13,725 nucleotides of DNA from contig CALFSR010000074.1 of the NCBI GenBank assembly GCA_937916565.1, forward strand, positions 1-13,725, read 5' to 3'. This document shows positions 1-6,602 of this stretch, in pieces; the first letter of the stretch is position 1; every line of letters begins with the position of its first letter. The notes under the pieces are model-generated. The model was not told the origin of the DNA. It worked only from the letters and a program-made list of their open reading frames with translations, and did no database searches. Position numbers and translations under genes: made by a program. This DNA is from an uncultured Bacillota bacterium (GTDB taxonomy: Bacteria > Bacillota > Limnochordia > Limnochordales > ZCTH02-B6).

Positions 1-58
1 CAGTCCCTGTCGCTCCCCGCGTAAGGTAGCACCGTGGAAGGCTTGCCCGGGCGGTCGC

Positions 59-90
59 GCCAAGCGGGCGGCGCCTGCCGCCCGCTTGGC
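59..90 (-). terminator. Perfect 14-bp inverted repeat downstream of maeB (terminator-like)
   Basis: Positions 59-72 and 77-90 are exact reverse complements around a 4-base loop, giving a very stable GC-rich stem about 75 bases after the maeB stop codon. Neither strand has a clear T-run after the stem, so it is not a textbook intrinsic terminator. GC-rich genomes often end transcripts at stems of this kind. It could act on the maeB transcript, on a convergent transcript entering from the left edge, or on both. The rest of 1-164 holds no gene I can support. Confidence 0.5.
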
Positions 91-164
91 CTTCATCATC
101 CCGCGCCTGGTCCCGGACGCGGCCTTTAGCGTCACTAGTCCCTGCCGACAACAGACGGCGCCGG

Positions 165-2420
165 TCAGCCCTGGCCAAACTCCTGCGCGTCCATCACCGC
201 CACCGCCGCGATGTTGACGATGGCATCGACGTCGTCGCCCCGCTGCAGCACGTGCACCGGACCGTTGAGGCCCATGAGAATGGGGCCCATGGCCTCGGCG
301 CCGCCGAGGCGCGCCAGCAGCTTGTAGGCGATGTTGGCCGCCTCGAGATCGGGGAACACCAGCACGTTGGCGCCGCCCTTGAGGTCCGAAAACGGATAGT
401 CGCGCTCGAGGATATCCGGCACGACGGCGGTGTCCGCCTGCATCTCGCCGTCCACCATGAGATCCGGCCGCTGCGCCTTGACAAGCTCCGTCGCCCGGCG
501 CACCTTTTCGGCCAGCGGGTGGCGGGTGGAGCCGAAGTTCGAGAACGACAACATGGCGATACGGGGCTCGATGCCAAGCTGCCGCACCCGGTCGGCGGCC
601 ATGATGGCGATTTCGGCCAGCTCTTCGGCGGTCGGCTCGATGTTGACGGTAGCGTCGGTGAAAAAGTACACCTGGTCTTGGATCGTCATGATGTACATGC
701 CGGCCACCCGGGAAACGCCCGGCCTTGTGCGGAACACCTCGAGGGCGGGCCGGATGACGTCGGGATAGTGGTACGTCAGACCGGCCACAAATGCGTCCGC
801 GTCGCCGAGCTTCACCATGAGGCACCCGAAGTAGATGGGATCGAGCAGCTTCTGCCGGGCCTCCATCAGGGTGATGCCCCGGCGCTGGCGCAGCTCGTAA
901 TAGTGCCGCACGTACTCGTCGAGGCGCGGGTATTCGGCGGGGTCGACAACCTCAAAGGGCATCGAAACGCCGAGCTCCTCGGCCTTGCGGCGCACCACTT
1001 CGGGACGCCCGACCAGGATGGGATGGCCGATCCCCTCTTTCTGGACGATGGCGGCGGCCCGGATAATGCGGCCCTTCTCCCCTTCGGCAAAGACGACCCG
1101 CCGGGGGCTCGTCGCCGCCTTGTGCAGGATAATACGCCGCAGCTCCCGCGCTTTGCCAAACCGCGCCTCGAGCCGTTCCAGGTACTCGTCCAAGTCGATG
1201 TGCACCCGGGCGACGCCGGTTTCCATGGCTGCCCGGGCCACCGCGGGCGCTACCCACAACAGCACCCGCGGGTCAACCGGCTTCGGAATGATATAGTCGG
1301 GGCCAAAACGGAGCTGGTCGAGCCCGTACGCCCTCAGGACGACGTCGGGCACCGGCTGCCGCGCCAGCTCGGCCAGGGCCTTGGCCGCGGCGATCTTCAT
1401 CTCCTCGTTGATGGTGCGGGCCCGCACGTCGAGCGCGCCCCGGAAGATGAACGGAAAGCCAAGGACATTGTTGACCTGGTTGGGGAAGTCGGAACGGCCT
1501 GTGGCGACGATGGCGTCCGGCCGGGCCGCCTTGGCCTCGTCGTAAGGGATCTCGGGATCCGGGTTGGCCAGGGCGAAGATAATCGGGTTGTCCGCCATCG
1601 CCTTGAGCATCTCCGGGGTGACGGCGCCCGCCACCGAGAGCCCGACAAATACGTCGGCGCCCTCCATGGCATCGGCCAACGTCTCAAGGGGCGTATCCTG
1701 CGCAAAGGCAGCCTTGTACGGGTTCATGCCCTTTTCGCGCCCCGTGCGGACGATACCTTGGCTGTCGCACAGCCACAAGTTCTCCTGCTTCACGCCCAGG
1801 GCCACGAAGAACTTGGCGCACGCAATGCCCGACGCGCCTGCACCGTTGATGACGACCTTGACGGAGCCGATGTCTTTACCCACGAGATCCAGCGCGTTGA
1901 GCAACCCCGCCCCGGCGATGATGGCGGTACCGTGCTGGTCGTCGTGGAATACCGGGATCTCCATGAGCTCCCGCAGGCGTTCCTCGATGACGAAGCACTC
2001 GGGCGCCTTGATGTCCTCCAGGTTGACGCCGCCGAAGGTGGGCTCCAGCGACTTAACGATTCGGATGAACTCCTCGGGATCCGTGCAGTCGATCTCCAGG
2101 TCGAACACGTCGATGTCGGCGAAGCGCTTAAAGAGTACGCCTTTGCCTTCCATGACCGGCTTGGCCGCGAGCGCCCCCACGTTGCCCAAACCGAGTACGG
2201 CGGTACCGTTGGAGATCACGGCGACCAGGTTTCCTTTGGCCGTGTACTGAAACGCGTCGTGGGGATCGGCGTGGATGGCCCGCACCGGCTCCGCCACGCC
2301 GGGCGAGTAGGCGAGGGACAAGTCCCGCTGGGTGCTGGTCGGCTTCGTGATCTTGATCTCAATCTTTCCCGGTCGGCCCCGGCGATGGTACTCCAGGGCT
2401 TCCTCCCGCCACATCGGCAT
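165..2420 (-). CDS. maeB: Malic enzyme-phosphotransacetylase hybrid protein (MaeB type)
   Basis: 751 aa, close to the usual length of about 760 for the MaeB family. It should catalyse oxidative decarboxylation of malate to pyruvate with reduction of NAD(P)+, in the cytoplasm. The malic enzyme N-terminal domain covers about residues 15-155 (LAYSPGVAEP at 37-45; NLEDIKAPEC at 133-142, metal-binding acids; FHDDQHGTA at 159-166). The Rossmann domain follows, with the GAGASG nucleotide loop at 193-198 and ALANPDPE near 283-290. From about 428 to 745 lies a PTA/PTB-type domain (SFSNFGS near 625, DGEMQADTA near 657, NGPVHVLQRG near 719). In characterised MaeB proteins this domain is regulatory, senses acetyl-CoA and lacks PTA activity. 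The ATG at 2420 is preceded by GGGGAG at 7-base spacing. MaeB enzymes usually prefer NADP; I did not assign cofactor preference. It has the same strand as the ABC genes upstream, separated by 138 bp. Confidence 0.95.
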   Translation of the reverse strand: MPMWREEALEYHRRGRPGKIEIKITKPTSTQRDLSLAYSPGVAEPVRAIHADPHDAFQYTAKGNLVAVISNGTAVLGLGNVGALAAKPVMEGKGVLFKRFADIDVFDLEIDCTDPEEFIRIVKSLEPTFGGVNLEDIKAPECFVIEERLRELMEIPVFHDDQHGTAIIAGAGLLNALDLVGKDIGSVKVVINGAGASGIACAKFFVALGVKQENLWLCDSQGIVRTGREKGMNPYKAAFAQDTPLETLADAMEGADVFVGLSVAGAVTPEMLKAMADNPIIFALANPDPEIPYDEAKAARPDAIVATGRSDFPNQVNNVLGFPFIFRGALDVRARTINEEMKIAAAKALAELARQPVPDVVLRAYGLDQLRFGPDYIIPKPVDPRVLLWVAPAVARAAMETGVARVHIDLDEYLERLEARFGKARELRRIILHKAATSPRRVVFAEGEKGRIIRAAAIVQKEGIGHPILVGRPEVVRRKAEELGVSMPFEVVDPAEYPRLDEYVRHYYELRQRRGITLMEARQKLLDPIYFGCLMVKLGDADAFVAGLTYHYPDVIRPALEVFRTRPGVSRVAGMYIMTIQDQVYFFTDATVNIEPTAEELAEIAIMAADRVRQLGIEPRIAMLSFSNFGSTRHPLAEKVRRATELVKAQRPDLMVDGEMQADTAVVPDILERDYPFSDLKGGANVLVFPDLEAANIAYKLLARLGGAEAMGPILMGLNGPVHVLQRGDDVDAIVNIAAVAVMDAQEFGQG

Positions 2421-2460
2421 ATCAAGACTCCCCTACCGATAGGATATTTTTGGTAGTTCG
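2421..2460 (-). promoter_or_regulatory. maeB leader with ribosome site and AT-rich patch
   Basis: Just before maeB, the minus strand has an AT-rich run (CCAAAAATATCC, about 2441-2453) in otherwise very GC-rich DNA, followed by TAGGGGAG as ribosome site. CTACC at 2452-2456 and GGTAG at 2433-2437 (minus-strand reading) form inverted arms. A smaller CCTA-TCGG-TAGG hairpin touches the ribosome site. I could not match a convincing -35 box, so a promoter or translational control element here is only a suggestion. Confidence 0.3.
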
Positions 2461-2491
2461 CCGGCGGCCCACCGATTCCCTCTACCGCCGG

Positions 2492-2524
2492 ACGGCGCCG
2501 GAGCCCCCGCTTCCCCGGCGCCGC
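2492..2524 (-). terminator. Strong hairpin between the ABC permease operon and maeB
   Basis: On minus-strand RNA, arms at 2524-2513 and 2503-2492 pair over 12 positions, including two G-U pairs, around a 9-base loop. The core arm GGCGCCGG pairs perfectly with CCGGCGCC. It starts 35 bases after the stop codon of the last permease gene and has no following U-run. It most likely ends or attenuates the sugar-transport transcript, which would make maeB partly independent of it. Confidence 0.45.
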
Positions 2525-2558
2525 ACACCCAGCCCGGCAAGCCGGCACTCTCCCCTTG

Positions 2559-3425
2559 TTAGCCTTTCACCGCTCCGGCCAAGATGCCCCGTACAAAGTA
2601 GCGTTGCAGGGCAAAGAACACGGAGAGCGGCACGATCATGGTCACAAACGCCGCAGCCGTCAGCACGTGCCATTCTTGCCCGTAGGACCCGACCAGGGTG
2701 CTCAGGCGGACCGTGAGCGGCGCCACCTCCTGCGTGCCCCCGACATAGATGAGGGCCACCAGTAGATCGTTCCAGACCCACAGGAACTGGAAGATGACGA
2801 GCGACGCGATGGCCGGCGTCGACATCGGCAAGGCCAGGCGCCAAAACGCCGTCCACGGCGAAGCCCCGTCGATGTACGCCGACTCAAACAAGTCCCGCGG
2901 CAGCGCCGCAAAGAAGTTGCGCAACAGGTAAATGGCAAACGGCAGCCCGTAGCCCGTGTGGGCAAACCACAAGCCCGCGAAGGTGCCGGCCGCGCCCCAC
3001 TGGCTGTAAAGGCGCAGGATCGGGATGAAGGTCGTCTGCAGCGGCACGACCAGAAGGCCGACGACAATCAGGAGAAGCAGCTCGCGCCCCGGAAACCGGA
3101 GCCACGCAAAAGCGAAAGCCGCCAGCGCCGCTACGAGGACGGGCAGCACCGTGCTGGGCACGCTGATGAGCAGGCTGTTGAGAAACGCCCGCGCCATACC
3201 GTCCTGGAAAAGCACGTGCCGGTAATTGTCCAGCGTGTATTGGGTGAAGTCGAACGGCGTGGTGAACACCGTCCACCACCCGCTGCCGGACACCGCCTGG
3301 GCCGGGCGGAACGAGCTGACCAAAAGTCCGAGCGCCGGCAGAAGCCACACCAGGCACAGGAGCACAATGACAAAATGAAGAGAAGCCCGGGACGCAACCG
3401 CCCCCGGAGTCCATCGGCGGCTCAT
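2559..3425 (-). CDS. Sugar ABC transporter inner-membrane permease, MalG/AglG-like
   Basis: 288 aa, the normal size for a MalG-type permease of a CUT1 carbohydrate importer. About six membrane helices are visible (near 16-36, 84-108, 116-139, 150-171, 204-226 and 255-276). The cytoplasmic EAA loop that docks the ATPase is at about 179-200 (ESAYIDGASPWTAFWRLALP). The C-terminal RYFVRGILAGAVKG and the segment FQFLWVWNDLLVAL are very like alpha-glucoside permease AglG as I recall it, so an alpha-glucoside or related oligosaccharide is the best guess for substrate. The ATG overlaps the stop of the upstream permease as ATGA and has GGGAGGAGG before it, so the two permeases are translationally coupled. 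No ATPase gene is in the window. Confidence 0.9.
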   Translation of the reverse strand: MSRRWTPGAVASRASLHFVIVLLCLVWLLPALGLLVSSFRPAQAVSGSGWWTVFTTPFDFTQYTLDNYRHVLFQDGMARAFLNSLLISVPSTVLPVLVAALAAFAFAWLRFPGRELLLLIVVGLLVVPLQTTFIPILRLYSQWGAAGTFAGLWFAHTGYGLPFAIYLLRNFFAALPRDLFESAYIDGASPWTAFWRLALPMSTPAIASLVIFQFLWVWNDLLVALIYVGGTQEVAPLTVRLSTLVGSYGQEWHVLTAAAFVTMIVPLSVFFALQRYFVRGILAGAVKG

Positions 3426-4288
3426 CGGCCTTCCTCCTCCCGGAAGCGGCGGATGTTGATCACCATGACGACGGCTGCAACGGCGAGCAAAACGACGGCA
3501 ACCGCGCTCGCCCGCCCGAAGTGACGGAACTGGAACATTTCCTTGTACATGCGGTTTGCCAGCACTTCCGTACCGAACTGGCCGTTGGTCATCACGTACA
3601 CGATGTCAAAAATCTTCATGACGTTGATGATCATCGTCGTCGTAATGACGGCCAGCGTCGGGTAAAGCGACGGCAGGCTGATGTGCCTGAACACCTGCAG
3701 CTCGTTGGCGCCGTCGACGCGGGCAGCCTCCATCATGTCCTTGGGAATGCCCTTGTAGGCAGCTGAAATGATGACCAGGCAAAAGCCCGTCCAAATCCAC
3801 ACCCCCGCGGCGATGAGCGCGAGGTTGTTGACCCACGGCTGCTCGATCAACCACGCCCTCGGCGTCCCGCCTAACCAGACGACGATCTGGTTGAGGAGGC
3901 CGATCTGCTCTGCCCCTTCCGGCCGGTAGGCATACATGAACCGCCAGATGACGCCGGCCCCGGCGAAGGAGATCGCCATGGGCAAGAAGATGATGGACTT
4001 CGCCACCGCCTCGTAGCGGACGCGATCGAGCAGTACCGCGAGCAAAAGTCCCAAGAGCACCGTGCCCGCCGTGAACACGACAAGCCACAGCAAGTTGTTG
4101 CGGAAGGCAGCCTGCACCGCGGCGTTCGTGAACAGGTAACGGAAGTTGTCGAGACCGACGAAGCTTTGCGAGTTGCGGTCAAAGAAGCTGAGATACACCG
4201 TATACAGGGTGGGCAGCACGAGATAAAAGCTGACCAGCAGGACCGCCGGCCCCACAAACAGGGCGGACCAAGCTTTCTCCCCCCGCAT
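3422..4288 (-). CDS. Sugar ABC transporter inner-membrane permease, MalF/AglF-like
   Basis: 288 aa with about six membrane helices (near 8-35, 64-88, 98-120, 155-177, 211-233 and 258-280). The EAA loop lies at about 186-207 (MEAARVDGANELQVFRHISL). FDIVYVMTNGQFGTEVLANR at about 227-246 is a strong resemblance to AglF of alpha-glucoside importers. It should pair with the MalG-type subunit to form the transmembrane channel. An in-frame ATG 21 bases upstream (4309) would add 7 residues, but it has no ribosome site. The ATG at 4288 has GGAAGGAGG six bases before it, so I chose it. The gene lies 124 bp after the binding-protein gene, and its 3' end overlaps the next permease by 4 bases. Confidence 0.9.
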   Translation of the reverse strand: MRGEKAWSALFVGPAVLLVSFYLVLPTLYTVYLSFFDRNSQSFVGLDNFRYLFTNAAVQAAFRNNLLWLVVFTAGTVLLGLLLAVLLDRVRYEAVAKSIIFLPMAISFAGAGVIWRFMYAYRPEGAEQIGLLNQIVVWLGGTPRAWLIEQPWVNNLALIAAGVWIWTGFCLVIISAAYKGIPKDMMEAARVDGANELQVFRHISLPSLYPTLAVITTTMIINVMKIFDIVYVMTNGQFGTEVLANRMYKEMFQFRHFGRASAVAVVLLAVAAVVMVINIRRFREEEGR

Positions 4289-4294
4289 GCCGGC

Positions 4295-4303
4295 CCTCCT
4301 TCC
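4295..4303 (-). promoter_or_regulatory. Ribosome binding site that fixes the MalF-type start
   Basis: GGAAGGAGG on the minus strand lies 6 bases before the ATG at 4288. It lies inside the coding extension that a start at 4309 would require. That makes 4288 the much better start. Confidence 0.75.
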
Positions 4304-4310
4304 TAGCATG

Positions 4311-4351
4311 CGGGGCCGGGAACCCGCGCGCTTGAGCAGGCCCCGGCCCCG
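4311..4351 (-). repeat. Intercistronic hairpin 2, upstream of the permease genes
   Basis: CGGGGCCGGG (minus strand, 4351-4342) pairs perfectly with CCCGGCCCCG (4320-4311), with a G-U pair next inside. Within the loop, CCTGC and GCGGG can pair as a second helix, so the whole element folds as one long stem. It ends only about 7 bases before the ribosome site of the MalF-type gene. Stems in this position in sugar ABC operons are known to stabilise the upstream binding-protein mRNA and reduce permease expression. That role here is inferred. Confidence 0.55.
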
Positions 4352-4378
4352 GTCGACGCTTGTGCCCCTGGATCAAGT

Positions 4379-4407
4379 CGGCGGGACGGGACGTGCCCGG
4401 CCCGCCG
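4379..4407 (-). repeat. Intercistronic hairpin 1, directly after the binding-protein gene
   Basis: CGGCGGG (minus strand, 4407-4401) pairs with CCCGCCG (4385-4379). After one mismatch the stem continues as CGGG/CCCG around the loop CACGT, giving 11 pairs in total. It begins 5 bases past the stop codon of the binding-protein gene and lacks a U-run. It is a partial terminator or an mRNA 3'-end protector. Confidence 0.55.
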
Positions 4408-4412
4408 GTCGT

Positions 4413-5693
4413 TTACTGGCCGTAAGCGTCCTGCGCGACGGACTCGATGTACTCAAGGACCGAATCGAGATCCTCGCCGCCCACGTACATGAGAATGCCT
4501 TCCCAGAAGGCGCCGGAGCCGACCGCCGCCGGCATCAGGTCAGAGCCGTCGAACCGGAACACTTCGGCGTTAACCAGAATCTCCGCGGCAGCCCGGGTCA
4601 GCACGTCCGGATAGGCGCTCGGGTTGACGCGCCGGTTGGCCGACAGCTTGCCGAGCTCGGACACCCAGATCTGCTGCGCGCCCGGCGAAGCCAGGTAGCG
4701 CATGAGCGCCCGGGCCTCGGGAGTGTCCCGCATCATCCCCACGATGTCACCGGCGCCCATGGCGGGCGTGCCGAACCGCTCGTCGATGGGCGGCAACGCA
4801 AAGAACGCGAAATCCTCACCCGGCACCAGGTTGGGGTAATGCTGCAGGATGAAGCTCTGGATAAAGGTTGCCTGGCGGTGCAGGAACGCATTGGGCGGGC
4901 TCGTAAAAAGCTCCCGCGGGGCGTCGCCGAAGTTGGTGGCGAGCTCGTACGTGGTGCCGCCGTAGACGTAATTGTTGTTGCGGGCGATGGCACCGAAGAC
5001 CTCAAAGGCCCGCTTCACCGCAGGGTGCGTCCACGGGATCTCGTGGTTGACCCACTGATCGTAGATCTCAGGACCGGCCGTGCGCAGGAGGATATCCTCG
5101 ATCCAGTCCGTGCCGGGCCAGCCGCTGGCTGCACCGCTTTCAAGACCAATCGCCCATGCCTTGCCGCCGTCCGCGGCGATGCGCTCGGTCAAAGCCATCA
5201 GCTCATCCCACGTCGTGGGGATCTGGTAGCCGCGAGCCGCAAACTCCTTGGGGTTGTACCACACGAGGCTCTTCAGGTCAGCCGACAGGAAGATGGCGTA
5301 CAGCTTCCCGTTCACGCTGCCCAGGTCAAGCCACGTCTGGGCATAGTCCTGACGCATCTGCGCCATGTCGAGGACGTCATCGAGGGCCACCAGGTGCCCG
5401 TCGCGGGCGAGCTCCGCCGCAAACCCCGGGTTGGGCAGGAGCGCGATCTCCGGCGGGTTCCCCGCCTGAACCCGGGTGGTGAGCACCGCGACGAGGTCCC
5501 GCGTGCCCGTGAAGTCGACCCGGATGCCGGTGGCAACCTCGAACGGCTCAAGCACCTTGCGGAACGCTTCGAGCTCCTGGCCACCCCAGGTGCCCAGAAC
5601 GGTCACCGTGCGCTGCTGGGCGAAGGCGGCCACCGAGGCCACAAGCACCGCCGCGAGCGCTACTACGACGACAATGCGTGCCTTACTTCGCAC
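4413..5693 (-). CDS. Extracellular sugar-binding protein of an ABC importer (AglE-like), non-lipidated
   Basis: 426 aa, a typical length for a family 1 solute-binding protein of a CUT1 importer. An N-terminal signal peptide is clear: basic RSKAR, a hydrophobic stretch at about 7-22, then AFA at 23-25 as a signal peptidase I site. The protein contains no cysteine at all, so it cannot be a lipoprotein. The mature part begins TVTVLGTWGGQELEAF. GTRDLVAVL, KSLVWYNP and GLESGAASGWPGTDWIED resemble the alpha-glucoside binding protein family (AglE) from memory, so the ligand is probably an oligosaccharide, not proven. It starts at GTG with GAGGAGGGAG before it; no nearby in-frame ATG is better placed. 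It is the first gene of the importer operon, followed by two hairpins and the two permeases. Confidence 0.9.
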   Translation of the reverse strand: MRSKARIVVVVALAAVLVASVAAFAQQRTVTVLGTWGGQELEAFRKVLEPFEVATGIRVDFTGTRDLVAVLTTRVQAGNPPEIALLPNPGFAAELARDGHLVALDDVLDMAQMRQDYAQTWLDLGSVNGKLYAIFLSADLKSLVWYNPKEFAARGYQIPTTWDELMALTERIAADGGKAWAIGLESGAASGWPGTDWIEDILLRTAGPEIYDQWVNHEIPWTHPAVKRAFEVFGAIARNNNYVYGGTTYELATNFGDAPRELFTSPPNAFLHRQATFIQSFILQHYPNLVPGEDFAFFALPPIDERFGTPAMGAGDIVGMMRDTPEARALMRYLASPGAQQIWVSELGKLSANRRVNPSAYPDVLTRAAAEILVNAEVFRFDGSDLMPAAVGSGAFWEGILMYVGGEDLDSVLEYIESVAQDAYGQ

Positions 5694-5709
5694 AAAACTC
5701 CCTCCTCAT

Positions 5710-5737
5710 TTGGAGCATTGTTCCAAGTCTTCGACTT
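5710..5737 (-). promoter_or_regulatory. Two adjacent inverted repeats upstream of the binding-protein gene (operator candidate)
   Basis: Positions 5710-5726 read TTGGAGC-ATT-GTTCCAA, 7-bp arms with one G/T mismatch. Positions 5725-5737 read AAGTC-TTC-GACTT, a perfect 5-bp repeat sharing two bases with the first. They sit just upstream of the GGAGG ribosome site of the importer operon, where a LacI-type sugar repressor would commonly bind. No regulator gene is in the window, and the sites do not match the CcpA cre consensus well. Confidence 0.35.
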
Positions 5738-5771
5738 CGGCGCCGGCTGGGAGGCTCCTGCCAGAAATGTT

Positions 5772-5787
5772 AACCTGCCTAAACCTG
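5772..5787. repeat. Direct repeat AACCTG, two copies 10 bp apart
   Basis: AACCTG occurs at 5772-5777 and again at 5782-5787, one helical turn apart. It lies in the most AT-rich part of the gap between lipL and the sugar importer operon. Spacing of one turn suits a dimeric activator or response regulator. I see only a weak -10-like TAACAT (minus, 5772-5767) and no good -35, so the promoter is not firmly located. Confidence 0.25.
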
Positions 5788-5831
5788 GTTCTACCGGATA
5801 AGGCATGTTGGACAGGCGGTACCCTCGGGGG

Positions 5832-6602
5832 CTAAGCCAGGCGGCGGGCGGCGAGCAGCCGGCGAGCGCGCTCGAACTCCACGGGCGACGGCACGGACGT
5901 CTCGAGTTCGTAGAGGTCCCCAAACCCCCGCCGCAGGGCAGTCTCCGCCTCCTCCATGCTGACAGGGCGACCGAGCAGCGTCGACAAAGGCGCTACGTTG
6001 TCCGGCACGAGATTTGCGGGGCCGCCTGCGGCGGAGTAGAACGCGTTCAACAGACGGGTGACGGGGACCGGGTCCTGGGATACGAGCAGCATGCCGGAAA
6101 CGAGGGTATACCCGCCCCGCATGGCCTGGGCGATGCCGGCCACCTTGTACCGGCCCACCATAAGATCGTAGGGCCCGGGACAGAAGGAGCCCGGCGCCTC
6201 GCCGAAGCGGGCGTCCAGGCCCAAGTAGCCAAGGGCGCGGCGTACACCCTCGGTGAGTTCCTCGAAATTTCGCTTGATGGAGGTGAAATCAGTGCACGGC
6301 CGGGCCACACCGAAGCTGAGGCATCCCTCGTCCAAGATGACGGCGCTGCCGCCGCTCGGCCGCACGAAGACCGGCAGGCCCGCCTGTCCCAACACCCGGA
6401 TCCCGTCGGCAAGGCGTGGCAGGCGCTCATCGCGCGGTCCTAAGAGAGCGTAGGGGCGTTGCCGCCGGATGACGACCGTCGGCGGCGCCGCCCCCTCCCC
6501 TACCGATATCGCGGCCGTCTCAGCCAAGACGGGGCTAATCTCCCAGAGTTCCGCGCCGGCGAAGGCGCCGACCTCAAGGAGTCGCCACGGGCAGCGCGTC
6601 AT
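5832..6602 (-). CDS. lipL: Octanoyl-[GcvH]:protein N-octanoyltransferase (LipL-type)
   Basis: 256 aa, one domain of the biotin/lipoate A/B protein ligase fold (PF03099). RPSGGSAVILDEG at 81-93 is the lipoyl-binding loop. GSFCPGPYDL at 138-147 carries the likely catalytic Cys141, and KVAGIAQ at 153-159 carries the conserved lysine. The CPGxYDL sequence around the cysteine and the ISVGEGAAPPT and DERLPRLADGI segments match LipL of Bacillota rather than LplA or LipM, as I recall them. LipL moves octanoyl (or lipoyl) groups from GcvH to E2 subunits of 2-oxoacid dehydrogenases. The ATG overlaps the nuoN stop as ATGA, and no good ribosome site precedes it (GGGG is 13 bases away), so it probably depends on translation of nuoN. 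A generic lipoate ligase-family function is the alternative. Confidence 0.82.
   Translation of the reverse strand: MTRCPWRLLEVGAFAGAELWEISPVLAETAAISVGEGAAPPTVVIRRQRPYALLGPRDERLPRLADGIRVLGQAGLPVFVRPSGGSAVILDEGCLSFGVARPCTDFTSIKRNFEELTEGVRRALGYLGLDARFGEAPGSFCPGPYDLMVGRYKVAGIAQAMRGGYTLVSGMLLVSQDPVPVTRLLNAFYSAAGGPANLVPDNVAPLSTLLGRPVSMEEAETALRRGFGDLYELETSVPSPVEFERARRLLAARRLA

Noticed and set aside
1..24. Possible end of a convergent plus-strand gene (open to TAA at 22-24)
   Set aside because: Seven codons from the window edge are too few to support a gene.
24..38. T-box-like sequence AAGGTAGCACCGTGG on the plus strand, followed by a strong hairpin
   Set aside because: It matches 12 of 15 bases of the T-box consensus, but the bulge that pairs with the tRNA end reads TAG instead of TGG. 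No plus-strand gene follows, and no leader is visible.
252..2456. 734-codon open frame on the plus strand across all of maeB
   Set aside because: It is the antisense shadow of a strongly conserved gene in high-GC DNA. Its translation is rich in His, Arg and Gly with no recognisable family motif.
4289..4309. Longer start for the MalF-type permease at 4309
   Set aside because: It has no ribosome site, and its extra codons are the ribosome site of the better start at 4288.
4287..5801. 504-codon plus-strand open frame opposite the sugar-binding protein
   Set aside because: Same third-position GC effect; the minus-strand gene has a clear signal peptide and family motifs, and this frame has none.
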